From Hawksworthiomyces lignivorus (lineage: Eukaryota; Ascomycota; Sordariomycetes; Ophiostomatales; Ophiostomataceae): a stretch of 64,000 nt of DNA. Below, piece by piece: positions 10,273 through 20,345 of the stretch. The stretch is from NCBI GenBank assembly GCA_002917075.1, contig NTMA01000008.1, positions 434,001-498,000 on the forward strand, read 5' to 3'. The notes under the pieces were generated by a model. The model had not been told where the DNA came from. It saw nothing but the letters and a program-made list of their open reading frames with translations, and did no database searches. The position numbers were made by a program, and so were the translations under genes. Each line of letters begins with the position of its first letter. Position 1 is the first letter of the stretch.

Positions 10273-11463
10273 CTACGTACTCTTGGCTGAGGATGCTTCC
10301 CTCGCTTCCATCGCACGCCTCCGCCAGGTCTTTGGAAGGCCGCGCGCAATCCGCAATTTCTCCGCGTCTGCCACCATCCTCTCGACCAAGCCTTCGCGCC
10401 AGCCGCCGCTGACATCGCCTACCCACATTGGCTGGCCGCCAAGGTCCCATTTCAAGACGCTCTCCGCCCGGGCTCCGCCGGGCGCCTCCAGCAGGCCGAT
10501 GGCCAGATCCACCATCTGCGGCCGGTCGTCCAAGGCGTAGAAGACGGCAGCGGAGCAGACCTTGCAGAAGTACCGCTGCACGTCGTCTGACGACTCGTAG
10601 TACGCCAGCGTGCCGACCACGGCCGAGTCGCCCCGGTCCACGGCCGCCTTCAGCTCGGTCGTTGTTGCCGGGAAGGACGCGCCGGCGCTGCCGTGCGCCA
10701 GCGACAGCTGGGTCAGGTTGGCAAAGGTCCAGTTGACCACGTCGGCGCCGAACTGCTTACGGCACGAGTTGCACGCGTCGAAGCCGGCCAGCAGCTTGCG
10801 CGACTCCGGGTCGACAAACCAGGGGAGCTCCTCGCGGGGCGTGTAAGCAAAGGCGCCGGCGCGCAGCCGCAGCTGCACGCCCTTGCAGTGGCACCAGACG
10901 GGGATGGACTCCTGCGTGGGCACCGCGTCGGGATATGGTACAGCATTTTCCTGTGCGGATGGCGGTGCCGGCGGCCATTCCTCATACGACAAGTCGTCGC
11001 CGGACAGCTCGCGGAACCGCGTGACATCCTTGCCGTCGGTGTTGGGGCGGCGCAGCCAGGCTGAGGCGCCGCCATCGCGCGTGTCCTCGACAAAGATGTG
11101 CCGCGCGATGCGGAGGACGTCAGCATCGGCGTTGTTCAGCGCGCCCGTGAACACGCCGAGCCTGTGAGGCTCCTCGGCCGCCTCGAAGAACATCAACGAG
11201 GAGCACGTACCGCAGAAGAGGTAGGTAAGATTGGCCGAGAAGCGGTAGCGGCGGAGGCTTCTAAGGCCGTCGACGTCCTCCTTCGGCTGCGGCCAGGTCG
11301 ACACGACCACGCACATGGCGCCGCTGGTATGGCGGCACGAGTTGCAGTGGCAGGCGCTGCCTCCTGCCAGCGGCAGCTGGGCCGCCGCTACGTCGGTGCT
11401 AAATTTGTGCTTTCCGCAAAGACATTCTGCAGCAAGTGTGATATGGTCTGGCTGCGTGGCCAT
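10273..11463 (-). CDS. Two-domain GFA/CENP-V family zinc protein
   Basis: The protein has 396 residues in one exon if started at MATQPD (11463). An in-frame Met 14 codons upstream is less likely. It carries two tandem copies of the GFA (glutathione-dependent formaldehyde-activating enzyme-like, CENP-V) fold. The first has CLCG, CHCNSC and FCGTCSS. The second has CHCKG, CNSCRK and FCKVCSA. These are the zinc-binding cysteine sets of the family. Single-domain members are about 130-190 residues, so this is an internal duplication, common in fungi. The family was named for glutathione-dependent formaldehyde handling, but that activity is not secure for most members. A cytosolic zinc protein of unknown substrate is the safest reading. 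Confidence 0.88.
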   Translation of the reverse strand: MATQPDHITLAAECLCGKHKFSTDVAAAQLPLAGGSACHCNSCRHTSGAMCVVVSTWPQPKEDVDGLRSLRRYRFSANLTYLFCGTCSSLMFFEAAEEPHRLGVFTGALNNADADVLRIARHIFVEDTRDGGASAWLRRPNTDGKDVTRFRELSGDDLSYEEWPPAPPSAQENAVPYPDAVPTQESIPVWCHCKGVQLRLRAGAFAYTPREELPWFVDPESRKLLAGFDACNSCRKQFGADVVNWTFANLTQLSLAHGSAGASFPATTTELKAAVDRGDSAVVGTLAYYESSDDVQRYFCKVCSAAVFYALDDRPQMVDLAIGLLEAPGGARAESVLKWDLGGQPMWVGDVSGGWREGLVERMVADAEKLRIARGLPKTWRRRAMEAREASSAKST

Positions 11464-12170
11464 CTGTGTAACCGGAGCAATAAAGCAGCAAGTCGTTGTT
11501 TGCAAATTCTGGAAGATCTCTTCAGCCGTAGATGCAAGCAGGCCAGACTACATCGCAGCTGGCATTACGATACAATGTGGCCGGCAACGATGGGGCGAGA
11601 AGAGAGAAATAGAAGTGCTGCTAGTTCACATGAAAGCGACCAGAACGAAGTGGGAGAATGCGTATTATTAACGCTAGCTTACGGACCCTCATTTGGATCT
11701 TCCTGTGGGGTTGCGAGATCCATATCTTGTTTCTGTCGTATCACCTATCACCATCGATACACTGGAGAGGAGATCGCCTTGGCAGCTACTGGGCTTGATT
11801 TGACCTAAGAACGAGTCTTCGCACATCGGGGATATGCAAGCGATGCATATGTGACTCATTTGAAGTAGCTCTAAGTTCTGCTTATTATGTCTTGTGCATC
11901 TTTCCCACCCTCTTTTATTTGATCTTATCCTGTTTCGCTCCATGTGCTGTTTATTTCAAGTTACAATGCTGATGGCTTGTCACGGCGCAAGGTTTCATGT
12001 AGACTGGAATCTTCATATTACCACACTATCTTACAATCTTACAGCCTGCCATCTCTTTGGTCTTTCGTAGATATTCTCACCAGCCACACAGCTTTGTTAC
12101 CTTCTGACTTCTTGTTCTCATCATCTTCATTCTCGCCTGCTCTGGTGGTATCGATGGATGTCGCGCCTGT
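11464..12170. other. Spacer upstream of the GFA gene
   Basis: About 700 bases contain no credible gene. It should hold the GFA promoter at the left and the 3' region of the small Cys-rich gene at the right. Confidence 0.5.
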
Positions 12171-12722
12171 TTATGAAGCTGATGTCGACACTGTCGTTGC
12201 AGCTTTCTTTGGCGCGACCACGGGGACATGCTGCGACTTGAAGCATCCGCCAATTGTCTCATCCCCTTGGCGGCCACAGCACGTCCACTTGTACGCTTCT
12301 GGGTATTCTGCCATATTTTCTTCGCTCTCGGCAGAGCCGCATATTTCCTCTTCAAATTCGGTCCACAGCTCGTGGTCGTCATCAGGCTGCAGGCACCCTG
12401 AGGGTAGCCATGTCAGTAGCAGAGTTCTCTATCTTCACCCGGCTTCGGGTCCCATACCATTGTGAAAACGACAGGCCTCATTGCTGTTCTCAGCTTCAGC
12501 ATAAACATTGTTGCAGTTCTTGCAGACAAGCAGCTCATCGTCAGCTTTACGTTTGTTGCTCGATACCGTCGACGCGCGCTCGAACTGATCAATTAATTTA
12601 AGCGCATTCATTTCGATGGTGCTGTTCTTGCACAGAGCGGTCAAGACCAAGTGGGCGACCCGGTCGGAGACTAGGGCAATGCGTTCAGCCGGTTGAGTCT
12701 TTTCTAAGCTTGTGTACGTCAT
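12171..12722 (-). CDS. Small Cys/His-rich fungal protein, probable zinc binder
   Basis: There are two exons, 12722-12458 and 12397-12171, with the intron 12457-12398 (GTATGG..CTCAG). The protein has 163 residues. The N-terminal half is helical and polar. The middle has C-x2-C (LVCKNC) followed by CRFHNG, and the C-terminal half has WTCCG and GGC with a nearby His (SQH). The layout C..C, C..H, acidic stretch, then EYP..W.CC recalls a widespread fungal protein family of unknown function in which these residues probably bind zinc. No signal peptide or membrane segment is seen. The splice junction restores the frame exactly and joins the two halves of the Cys/His pattern. Confidence 0.75.
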
Positions 12723-13135
12723 GGTAGCAGTCTCTGAAAGATAACTAGGGACGAACAGTGAATGAAAACAGACGAAGAACACAACGGAGCAGAGCAGACA
12801 CAAAGGCAGGCCACTTGGACTTAAGTACGACAATGGCGAGAATGGCTGTTTACACACCTGCACCTGAGCGCGACGCGACTTGCCTCCTGCAGGGGCCTAG
12901 CACACCGCCCTCCACACCACCTCACCACTGTATCTCCGCACTTACAGGCACATGGCGCCTCTCACCCCGGTTTTCACGGACGTCATGCAATTTTTTATTT
13001 CTGGGCGGCTTGTAACGGCTCTACGCAATTGTTTATATTTTTGCCAGGTTTTCAGGAGATCTATGTCTAGTGATCAACACGACTTGGTTGCAGCAGCTCC
13101 TGACTTTCGGTGTTCGCTGCACCTCTCCTGCCCTC
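12723..13135. other. Spacer, promoter side of the small Cys-rich gene
   Basis: About 410 bases with no supported gene. The left side is the likely promoter of the minus-strand Cys/His-rich gene. The right side is the 3' end of the aldo-keto reductase gene. Confidence 0.5.
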
Positions 13136-14241
13136 CTAGTGGCTGTGCTTGGTTGGCACACCCGGCGGGTACCGGGCGCCCTTGGTCTCGTTGGAGCGGA
13201 TGATGACGTCGATGGCGTCCAGGTCCTCGAGGGTGAGGTCGACGACCTTGGTGTTCTCCTGGACGCGCGCGATGGTGGTGCCGCCGGGGATGGGGATGAC
13301 GGTCTTGGGGGCGCCGGGCCGCAGCGACTGGCAGCGGGCCCAGTTGATGGCCAGCTGGCCGGTGGTGCAGCCCTTCTTGGCGGCGAAGGCCTCCAGGTCC
13401 TGGACCAGCCGGACGTTGGACGGCAGGTTGTCGGGGGAGAACCAGGGGAAGCGGCGGGCGTTGGCGCTGAGGTCCGCCTGGGAGCGGATCTGGCCTGTCA
13501 GCAGGCCGCGGCCCAGCGGCGAGTAGGCGACGATGGGGATGTCGTACTTGGCGGCGGCGGCGGCGACGCCGTCGGTCAGGATGTCGCGCGTCACGATGCT
13601 CAGCTCCTCCTCGAGCATGGCCACGGGGGCGAGCGCGGCCACGCGGTGCACGGCGTCGGCCGTGACCTCGGACAGCGAGATGTGGTCAAAGACGCCCTCG
13701 CCGATCAGATCCTGCATGGCCGCCACGACCGTCTCCCAGGGCGTGACGCCGTCGTGGCGGGCGATCTCGAACATGTCCATCTTCTTGCGGCCCTGCAGCT
13801 GCGCCAGGCTGTCGAGCGCGGAGCGGCGCACGTTGGCGCAGCTGCTGTCGAAGCGCCACGTGTTGGGCTTGTCCGAGCCGCCCTTGATGCTCAGCACCAC
13901 CTTGTCGGCGTCCTCCGGGTACTTGGCAAAGTACTTCTCCAGCAGCACCAGGCTGTTGTTGGTCTCGGGCCCGTAGAACTCGCCGCCGTTCCAAAAGTTG
14001 GCGCCCGCGTCCAGGGCCGCCTTCATCACGGCAATGGCTGCCTCGTCCGTTAGGCCGTTACCAGGGCGTGTAAGGCCTGTACCGTTACGGTTAGCAAGAG
14101 ACTCATTTCTTCTTCGCTCTCTGCTCTCTTTCTCATTTTCCCTTCCTGCAATCTCCACACGACTACAGTCTTCTTGGCCGGCTACCTACTCATAAGGCCG
14201 AAGCCAATGGGGCCCACAACTTTTCCAGCAAGCAGCGGCAT
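13136..14241 (-). CDS. Aldo-keto reductase, pyridoxal reductase-like
   Basis: Exon 1 (14241-14190) encodes MPLLAGKVVGPIGFGLMS. The intron is 14189-14077 (GTAGGT..TACAG, GCTAAC branch). Exon 2 runs 14076-13136. The protein is about 330 residues, the normal size for the family. The TIM-barrel signatures are present: FWNGGEFYG near the N-terminus with the catalytic Tyr, LSIKGG with the catalytic Lys, and an ARHDG stretch with the His. The Asn in FWNGG, where many aldo-keto reductases have Asp, is usual in the pyridoxal reductase subgroup as I recall it. The SPLGRG and IPIPGG motifs mark the NADPH-binding C-terminal part. Expected role: NADPH-dependent reduction of an aldehyde, possibly pyridoxal to pyridoxine, in the cytosol. 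The exact substrate is not shown. Confidence 0.9.
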
Positions 14242-16192
14242 TGTATTGACTTGGATTTAGGTGAGCAGGTGAGATAAAAGATGCGAAAGAATTGAGAGAC
14301 CTAGAGAATTGATTAAACGGCTGCAATTACCCAACACACCATCCACCTGGTATTGCTCTTCCTGAGCATCTTTACTTATACATACAGCACATCGAAGCTG
14401 TAACTTTCATAGCACCTGCAGCTCGCCTGTTTCTATGGTGTTATCTCCAGTCGCGATTGGGATATGTAAATCCGAATCGGTTTAGACCAAGCAGCCCGCG
14501 TGCTGGACTTATCGGAGCTCATGGTCGCGAGGGGTGGATCTCGAGCCAAAGTCTTGGTGTGCCTCCTCCGCAAAGAGAGCGCTGTTTCATTGTTGTCCGT
14601 CTCTCACTAAATTGGCTGCGATTTGTTAGTCGTTTCGCTGCCCTATTTCATTGGGTAGACCCCTGCTTTCAGGGCTGCCGCTTTGTAATTGCCACACCAT
14701 ATCTCTCTCCTTTAAGGATACAGGCATAATGGATCATGTTGCAATTAGAGAGAAAATGCTCAAACGCTTTACTGCCTTTGTTCCACCGTTGCCCTTCCGT
14801 AGCTCTCCCGTTTTCCCTCCATTGCTCTTCCGTTGCTCCTCCGCCCACGGCGGACATATGGAGTTAAGCAGGTTTGGCGCGAATATCAGCCGAAGTATCG
14901 TTGTTTTTAAACTGCCCGAAAGCCCGCAAATTGAGCTGAATAGGAGATCTATTCCTTAATACTCGGGAAGATCCGCACGGCCTTAAGGTTCTCTGTAGAC
15001 GAACTAGAGCAAAGGCCACACTGAGAGGCCGCACAAAAAGACAAAAGAAGACTGCCTTGCTTACACAGTCAAGACAAAGAAAAGACCTAATTGCGGAGAA
15101 GTCAGGATTAGCCCAAAATTTCTCCCGTGCTAGTCGTTGTAGCAGGCCCAGCAGCCTCAGGGCCATGCAAGACGAAACTATGTACCAGGGCTAGAAGCTC
15201 ATTGTTCAAAAGCATGGCGGCGTGACCGTGGAAAGACAACCGGCAAACAATAGACTAATATACCAAATGGATCTAGCGGCAGATGCCGGTGGCTTGTCCT
15301 GAAGCGTTCCTGAAGTCAGAGGAACGGCTACTTAAGATCCATTGGGCACCCCCACGCCCATGTTGAGGGTCATGCCTTTGCACGGGCAATATCTGTCTTC
15401 TTCCTTCAATCGAAAAAGAAGACAATTTTAGTATTTATTGTCTCATCTTTTGTCTTACTTTGGACAGCTCATTAACTGATCGCACATGTGTTAAGGTTTA
15501 GGCTCTTTGCCATATGGGCCAAAATTAGCGCTTTGCCCCACGACAAGGCGGAATGTTTCTCGCAAGTTGAAGCTCAAACGGCGAAACTGCCTTGGGAAGA
15601 ATGAACAAAAACAGAGCCTAACATCGTCATACCCGCGAGAATGCAAAACGTAGCACGGCGAAAAGCGCGAATGAACTCGTCTGGAAGGCTGTGGTGCTCT
15701 TCTAGTCAGTCCACGTATCGCTCGCCTTTGGTGCTTTCCAATTCCTTCTCCTGGTCTTATTAAACCCTTACTCATTAGAGCTAAAGAGCTTCGCTGTTGG
15801 CGATTTCTCATGCTCATTCAGGATTACCTAACTTTTCACCCCTCATTGGGACTTTCTACAGAGCTGCATGCAGCTCTGCATGTAAGCCGAATCAACTGAA
15901 AAGCTGACACCATTACTCAGCAAGAATACGGCATGATGTTAGCTATCAAAAGATAGGAAGCAGCTCGAATCGAGAGATAGCTGCGGAAACTGGTTGCAAT
16001 TAAGAAATGTAAAGGGAGGGTCCTTTTTGCTAGCTCATCTGCAAGTATAAGTTCAATTCGTGGAAGCAATTTGAGTTAGCCAAAGTGTCCTACAGAGAAA
16101 AGAAAAATCCCAATCAGTCACTCGACATTGCGCGTGCCTCTCTGTGACCCTAGCAAGAACAGCAAGCTCCCAGCTCCCAGTGCCCCGCCATC
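14242..16192. other. 2 kb spacer with no supported gene
   Basis: Only short, compositionally poor frames are present, on both strands. No RNA gene or repeat was recognised. The ends should carry the promoters of the aldo-keto reductase (left) and the dehydrogenase (right). Confidence 0.5.
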
Positions 16193-17167
16193 ATGCATAT
16201 CGCCCAGGTTCTCAAGTTCGGCGAGCCGCCCCAGTACCTGGAGGGCCCCGACCTGCCGGCCCCCGGCCCCAGCCAGCTCCGGCTCAAGGTGCTCGCCGTG
16301 GCCATCCACCGCCTGGTGCAGATGCGCGCCGCGGGCAAGCACTACTCGGCGAGCACGACCCCGCTCGACCCCTCCTCGGACGGCGTCGCCGTCGACGAGG
16401 CCACGGGCACCGTCTACTACGTGCCCACGTTTTCGGCGCCGGTGCTCGCCGAGTACGTCAATGTCGACAAGGCGAAGCTGATCGCGCTGCCCATGGGCGA
16501 CAGCGTCGACCCCATCACCGTGGCGGCGCTGACCAACCCGGTGTCGAGCTCGTGGATGGCCCTGGCCGAGCGCGTGACGGACCTGCCCAAGAACTTTAGC
16601 GTGCTGATCATGGGCGTCACCGGCACCAGCGGCCGCGCGGCCGTGCCCGTGGCGCGCAAGTTTGGCGCCGGGCGCATCGTCGGCGCCGCGCGCAACGAGG
16701 CCGCGCTGCAGGCGCTGCGCAAGGCAGCCGACGGCAGCGACGACCACATTGACGAGTACGTGGTGCTGGGCGCCGACCAGACCAAGCTGGCGGCCGACTT
16801 TGCGGCGCTCGGCCACGTCGACGTCGTGCTCGACTACGTCTACGGCGCCGCCGCCGCCACCATGCTCAACGCCCTGCAGCCCGGCGACCGCGAGACCCAG
16901 TACGTCAACATCGGCACCATCGCCGCCGACGAGAACATCGCCCTCAACGCCCAGACCCTGCGCTCCAAGAAGCTGCGCCTCGCCGGCTCCGCCCCCGGCG
17001 CCTACGACATGGCCGCCATGGCCACGCAGATCAAGGCCATCGTCGACAAGGCCGCGTCGCTGCCCAAGCCCGCCGACGTCGTGCCCTACCCGCTGCGGGA
17101 CATCACAAAGGTGTGGAACACGGACGAGGCCCGCAAGAAGCGCCTCGTCATGCTGCCGTCGGAGTGA
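16193..17167 (+). CDS. Zinc-independent medium-chain dehydrogenase/quinone oxidoreductase-like
   Basis: This single-exon gene encodes 324 residues and is very GC-rich. It has the medium-chain dehydrogenase/reductase layout: a GroES-like N-terminal part and a Rossmann nucleotide-binding part starting at VLIMGVTGTSGRAAV, which replaces the classic GxGxxG with the GxTGxSG form common in quinone-reductase-type members. The zinc-binding cysteines of alcohol dehydrogenases are absent. Expected role: NADPH-dependent reduction of an enone or quinone in the cytosol. A start at 16193 is supported by the immediate match of MHIAQVLKFGEPP to the family N-terminus. Confidence 0.85.
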   Translation: MHIAQVLKFGEPPQYLEGPDLPAPGPSQLRLKVLAVAIHRLVQMRAAGKHYSASTTPLDPSSDGVAVDEATGTVYYVPTFSAPVLAEYVNVDKAKLIALPMGDSVDPITVAALTNPVSSSWMALAERVTDLPKNFSVLIMGVTGTSGRAAVPVARKFGAGRIVGAARNEAALQALRKAADGSDDHIDEYVVLGADQTKLAADFAALGHVDVVLDYVYGAAAATMLNALQPGDRETQYVNIGTIAADENIALNAQTLRSKKLRLAGSAPGAYDMAAMATQIKAIVDKAASLPKPADVVPYPLRDITKVWNTDEARKKRLVMLPSE

Positions 17168-17674
17168 GGGAGACGAAGGGGGAAGGCCGCAGCCGGTGGG
17201 CGTCGCATGTGCCTCATGTCTTGTGTTTTTTTTTTTTTGTGATTTACCTCTTTTGTCTTATGCGTCTGTGTATAACTCAGGAAAATGAAATACGAACCAA
17301 AACCTGATACTTTTTTGCATGCATTCACAAACACTTTCCTTTAACCATGATCTACAAACAACTAGATGAGAGCATGATCCTAGATTTTCTTGTTTCCTAC
17401 CTACTAGCCAACTAGACTAGATTAGTGGACGCCATCGTATACTCGTACTCTTATTATAGGCTCTGCACAATGATGTGCGTGAGGACAGCCCCATCGCAGA
17501 GTTTAGCCCTTTGATCCATAATAACGCCTGCTTAGCAGAAAGTGCTAAAAAAAATTCGCACGATACTCCCGTACTTGTAAGTGTATCTCCAGCTGCGAAG
17601 CAGAACTAGAAGTGGAGAACTACATAGTAAGAAATACGAGCCGTTTCTTCCAACAATTACGTACAACAAGCATT
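17168..17674. other. Spacer before tRNA-Val
   Basis: About 500 AT-rich bases with no supported gene. It contains a T run (17226-17239) just after the dehydrogenase stop. Confidence 0.5.
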
Positions 17675-17748
17675 GGTCGCTTGGTCTAGTTGGTTATGAC
17701 GGCGCCTTAACACGGCGCAGGTCGGCGGTTCGATCCCGCCAGCGATCA
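17675..17748 (+). tRNA. tRNA-Val (anticodon AAC)
   Basis: The 74 bases fold as a full cloverleaf. The acceptor stem GGTCGCT pairs with AGCGATC (one G-U), and the discriminator base is A at 17748. The D arm is GTC..GAC. The anticodon stem GCGCC/GGCGC carries the loop TTAACAC, giving anticodon AAC (Val). The T arm is GGCGG with loop TTCGATC and CCGCC. The B box GGTTCGATCC is intact. There is no intron and the 3' CCA is not encoded. An identical copy lies on the minus strand at 56198-56271. Confidence 0.96.
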
Positions 17749-17754
17749 TTTTTT
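17749..17754 (+). terminator. RNA polymerase III T-run terminator
   Basis: Six T residues follow the discriminator base of tRNA-Val directly, as expected for Pol III termination. Confidence 0.8.
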
Positions 17755-18704
17755 GCTACTTTTTATTCCTACATCATTCACCGAATACTGTTAGTTCCAT
17801 CATACTGCCTGCTGTTTCTTGTGAGCACCAATAGTTTGCCATTAGTTCAAGCTCTCCAATACAGGCCTTAGATGTGCAGCGTTGCTTCATGGTTTTTTTT
17901 TTTCTAAAAAAAAAAAGGTGTATGATAAATTGTTCACCCGAGATATCTTCATGATATTGGACCTGGAGAATTATGTGCGGCAACATGTCGATGAGGAGGC
18001 CATGGCTGTACTGGGTCATGTCCACTGGCTATACGAGCAGTATGTTAAGCGCGCTGCAGGTGTTCCAGACGATCGCTAATGTTTCTTTATTTCCTTCAAT
18101 GGTACCAGCACGCTCCTGTAACCCTACTACTACCGTCGCTATTACTTTTTCTCTTGCCCTTCTTCGTTTATCACGCTGATAACGTAGCCGACGCCAACTA
18201 CACCGAGAAACCCGAAGCTATCTGACCCACTGCCAACACTGCCCTTAAGGCACCTATCACTAACTGATAAATTGGCATTTAGAAACCATTACAGGCAACC
18301 TAGCTTTCTCTGGTTTATTTTCTCTTTCGACCTGGGCTCAAACTCCAATTTACAAATAACTCTAAAGATCCTATTAACCAAATCTCAGACATTTCCTAAT
18401 TTTACCTGATATAACAAAACTTCAGGGAGATAATAGTTCTTTACTTACTCTAGGGCAGCCTGGCTTCTTTTATCCCAATTTGTTTTAATTTTCATTTCCT
18501 ATTAGGGATATGATGTGCGTACCTGGATTTGTAACACTGCCGTTGTCCGTGATAAGTTCCAAAATCGTGCCCAATTTGCCCCGCGTCTGACAAGACATAT
18601 CACCTGCCCGATTTTCAAGTAGTATTTAAATTATTTATGCTTCTCATCTTCCCTGCCATTTACTTCCGGTCTTCGCAAATCATCGTGATTTTTACTGCAT
18701 CGTT
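17755..18704. other. Spacer between tRNA-Val and guanine deaminase
   Basis: About 950 AT-rich bases with no supported gene. A 12-T run followed by C and an 11-A run (near 17893-17917) can form a perfect hairpin. The right end is the guanine deaminase promoter. Confidence 0.5.
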
Positions 18705-20060
18705 ATGAGTTGCCCTCTAGTGTTCCACGGTACCATTATCCACTCTACGAGCCTGGAGAATCTAGAGATCTTAGAGAATGCAGCCATTATAGTGAGTGCT
18801 GATGGGACAATTGCCGCCCTTCACAAAAACATTTCTCCTGAAGATGAATCACTGCATCTTCCAGGGTTTCAGTTCCACCGCCTCGGTCCGGGAAGCTTTC
18901 TCATTCCCGGATTCATCGATACGCACAACCATGCACCTCAGTGGTCGATGAGGGGCCTGGGGCAAGGACTGCATATTCTCGATTGGTTAGAACGTGTGAC
19001 ATTTCCTCACGAGGCTCGCTTTTCCGACGCCTCCTATGCAAAGCGCGTCTATGAAGATTGCGTAGACGGCTTTCTCAGACAAGGCATTACCACGGCATCG
19101 TACTATGGATCAAAGCATTCTGAAGCAACGCAGATATTGGCAAGCGTTTGCAAAGCCAAGGGCCAGAGGGCGTTTGTGGGCAAGTGCAACATGGACCGGA
19201 ATGCGCCAGACTACCTTCGCGACATATCAGCCGAGACCTCCCTCCAAGAGACGACAGAGTGCATCCGTCACATCAAGACCATAGACCCTGAGGGCGCCCT
19301 TGTCCGGCCCGTCCTTACACCCCGGTTTGCCATCTGCTGCTCACCTGACCTGCTGCGCGGCCTAGGCGACTTGGCTAAGGAGGATCCAGTGCTGGCCATC
19401 CAGACGCATTTTCATGAAGCGGAACAAGAGATCATCGCCACAAAAGAGCTCTACCCAGGATTTAAGAGCGAAGCGGACCTATATGCGAGCTTCAACTTGA
19501 TGAACCAGCGATCGATCCTAGCGCACTGCACCTTCATGAACGACTACGATATGGCAAGGGTCTATGACCTAGGCTGCGGTGTAGCGCATTGCCCAGTCTC
19601 AAACATGACAGTCGGCGGCGGATTCATGGCAGCGCCCATTCGAGAGTTTCTGCGGCGTGGCATCAAAGTCGGCCTCGGAACGGACAGCGGGGGGGGCTAT
19701 TCATCGAGTATTCTAGACTGCATTCGCCTAGCTGTTATTGCCTCAAATGCCAGGGAGGTCGCGTCCAAGGGAAAAGATAAAGCTCTGTCCCTAGAGGAAG
19801 TCTTTTATCTGGCAACTATGGGCGGTGCCAAAGTGTGCTGCTTGGAAGACAAGGTTGGCAACTTTGAGCAAGGAAAGCAGTTTGATGCCATTTACGTGAC
19901 AACAGAGCCGGACGGTATTATGTCTATGTGGGAGAAGGAAGACTCGGTACGGACTGTATTTGAAAAATTCATCATGACTGGGGACGACAGAAACATCAAA
20001 AATGTTTATGTGCAAGGTCGCTTAGTAAAGGGGCAAAGAAACGATCAGCACTTTGTCTAA
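18705..20060 (+). CDS. GUD1: Guanine deaminase
   Basis: This single-exon gene encodes 451 residues, the usual size. It belongs to the amidohydrolase superfamily, guanine deaminase type. Metal-site motifs are visible in order: PGFIDTHNHAPQ (first His pair), THFHEAEQE, LAHC, and LGTDSGGGYS with the catalytic Asp. The stretch RGLGQGLHILDWL is also typical. It hydrolyses guanine to xanthine and ammonia in the cytosol, feeding purine salvage or nitrogen supply. The AxxHC-type and TD motifs are all present, so it should be active. The allantoate-permease-like gene about 19 kb to the right is also linked to purine-derived nitrogen, but there is no direct evidence that the two work together. Confidence 0.94.
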   Translation: MSCPLVFHGTIIHSTSLENLEILENAAIIVSADGTIAALHKNISPEDESLHLPGFQFHRLGPGSFLIPGFIDTHNHAPQWSMRGLGQGLHILDWLERVTFPHEARFSDASYAKRVYEDCVDGFLRQGITTASYYGSKHSEATQILASVCKAKGQRAFVGKCNMDRNAPDYLRDISAETSLQETTECIRHIKTIDPEGALVRPVLTPRFAICCSPDLLRGLGDLAKEDPVLAIQTHFHEAEQEIIATKELYPGFKSEADLYASFNLMNQRSILAHCTFMNDYDMARVYDLGCGVAHCPVSNMTVGGGFMAAPIREFLRRGIKVGLGTDSGGGYSSSILDCIRLAVIASNAREVASKGKDKALSLEEVFYLATMGGAKVCCLEDKVGNFEQGKQFDAIYVTTEPDGIMSMWEKEDSVRTVFEKFIMTGDDRNIKNVYVQGRLVKGQRNDQHFV

Positions 20061-20345
20061 CACAGTGTGGTTTGATTCGGTAATTTTGAATACATGGCTG
20101 TATTCGCCGCGAACGAGAACTCCAGGGGTCGAGTTATAGAAGATAGTCGACTGTCACCTTCATAACCAGAGTGACTGAACTCCTCAACCATCTGTGAAAG
20201 CATAGAGATGTGTTTGCATAAATGCTAACAATATGGTAGTGTCCCAAGGGTGTGACTTATATATGATAAACCATTCCCCTAAATCTCAATGATTTAGCCA
20301 GGCAATAGAATCATATAAGAGCTACCATTAAATATTAAATAATAT

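Noticed and set aside
13070..14053. Plus-strand 327-codon open frame antisense to the aldo-keto reductase
   Set aside because: Composition is Gly/Val/Asp-rich and artificial, and the minus-strand frame is an unmistakable aldo-keto reductase.
16118..16816. Minus-strand open frame antisense to the dehydrogenase
   Set aside because: Same GC-driven effect. The plus strand carries the dehydrogenase motifs.
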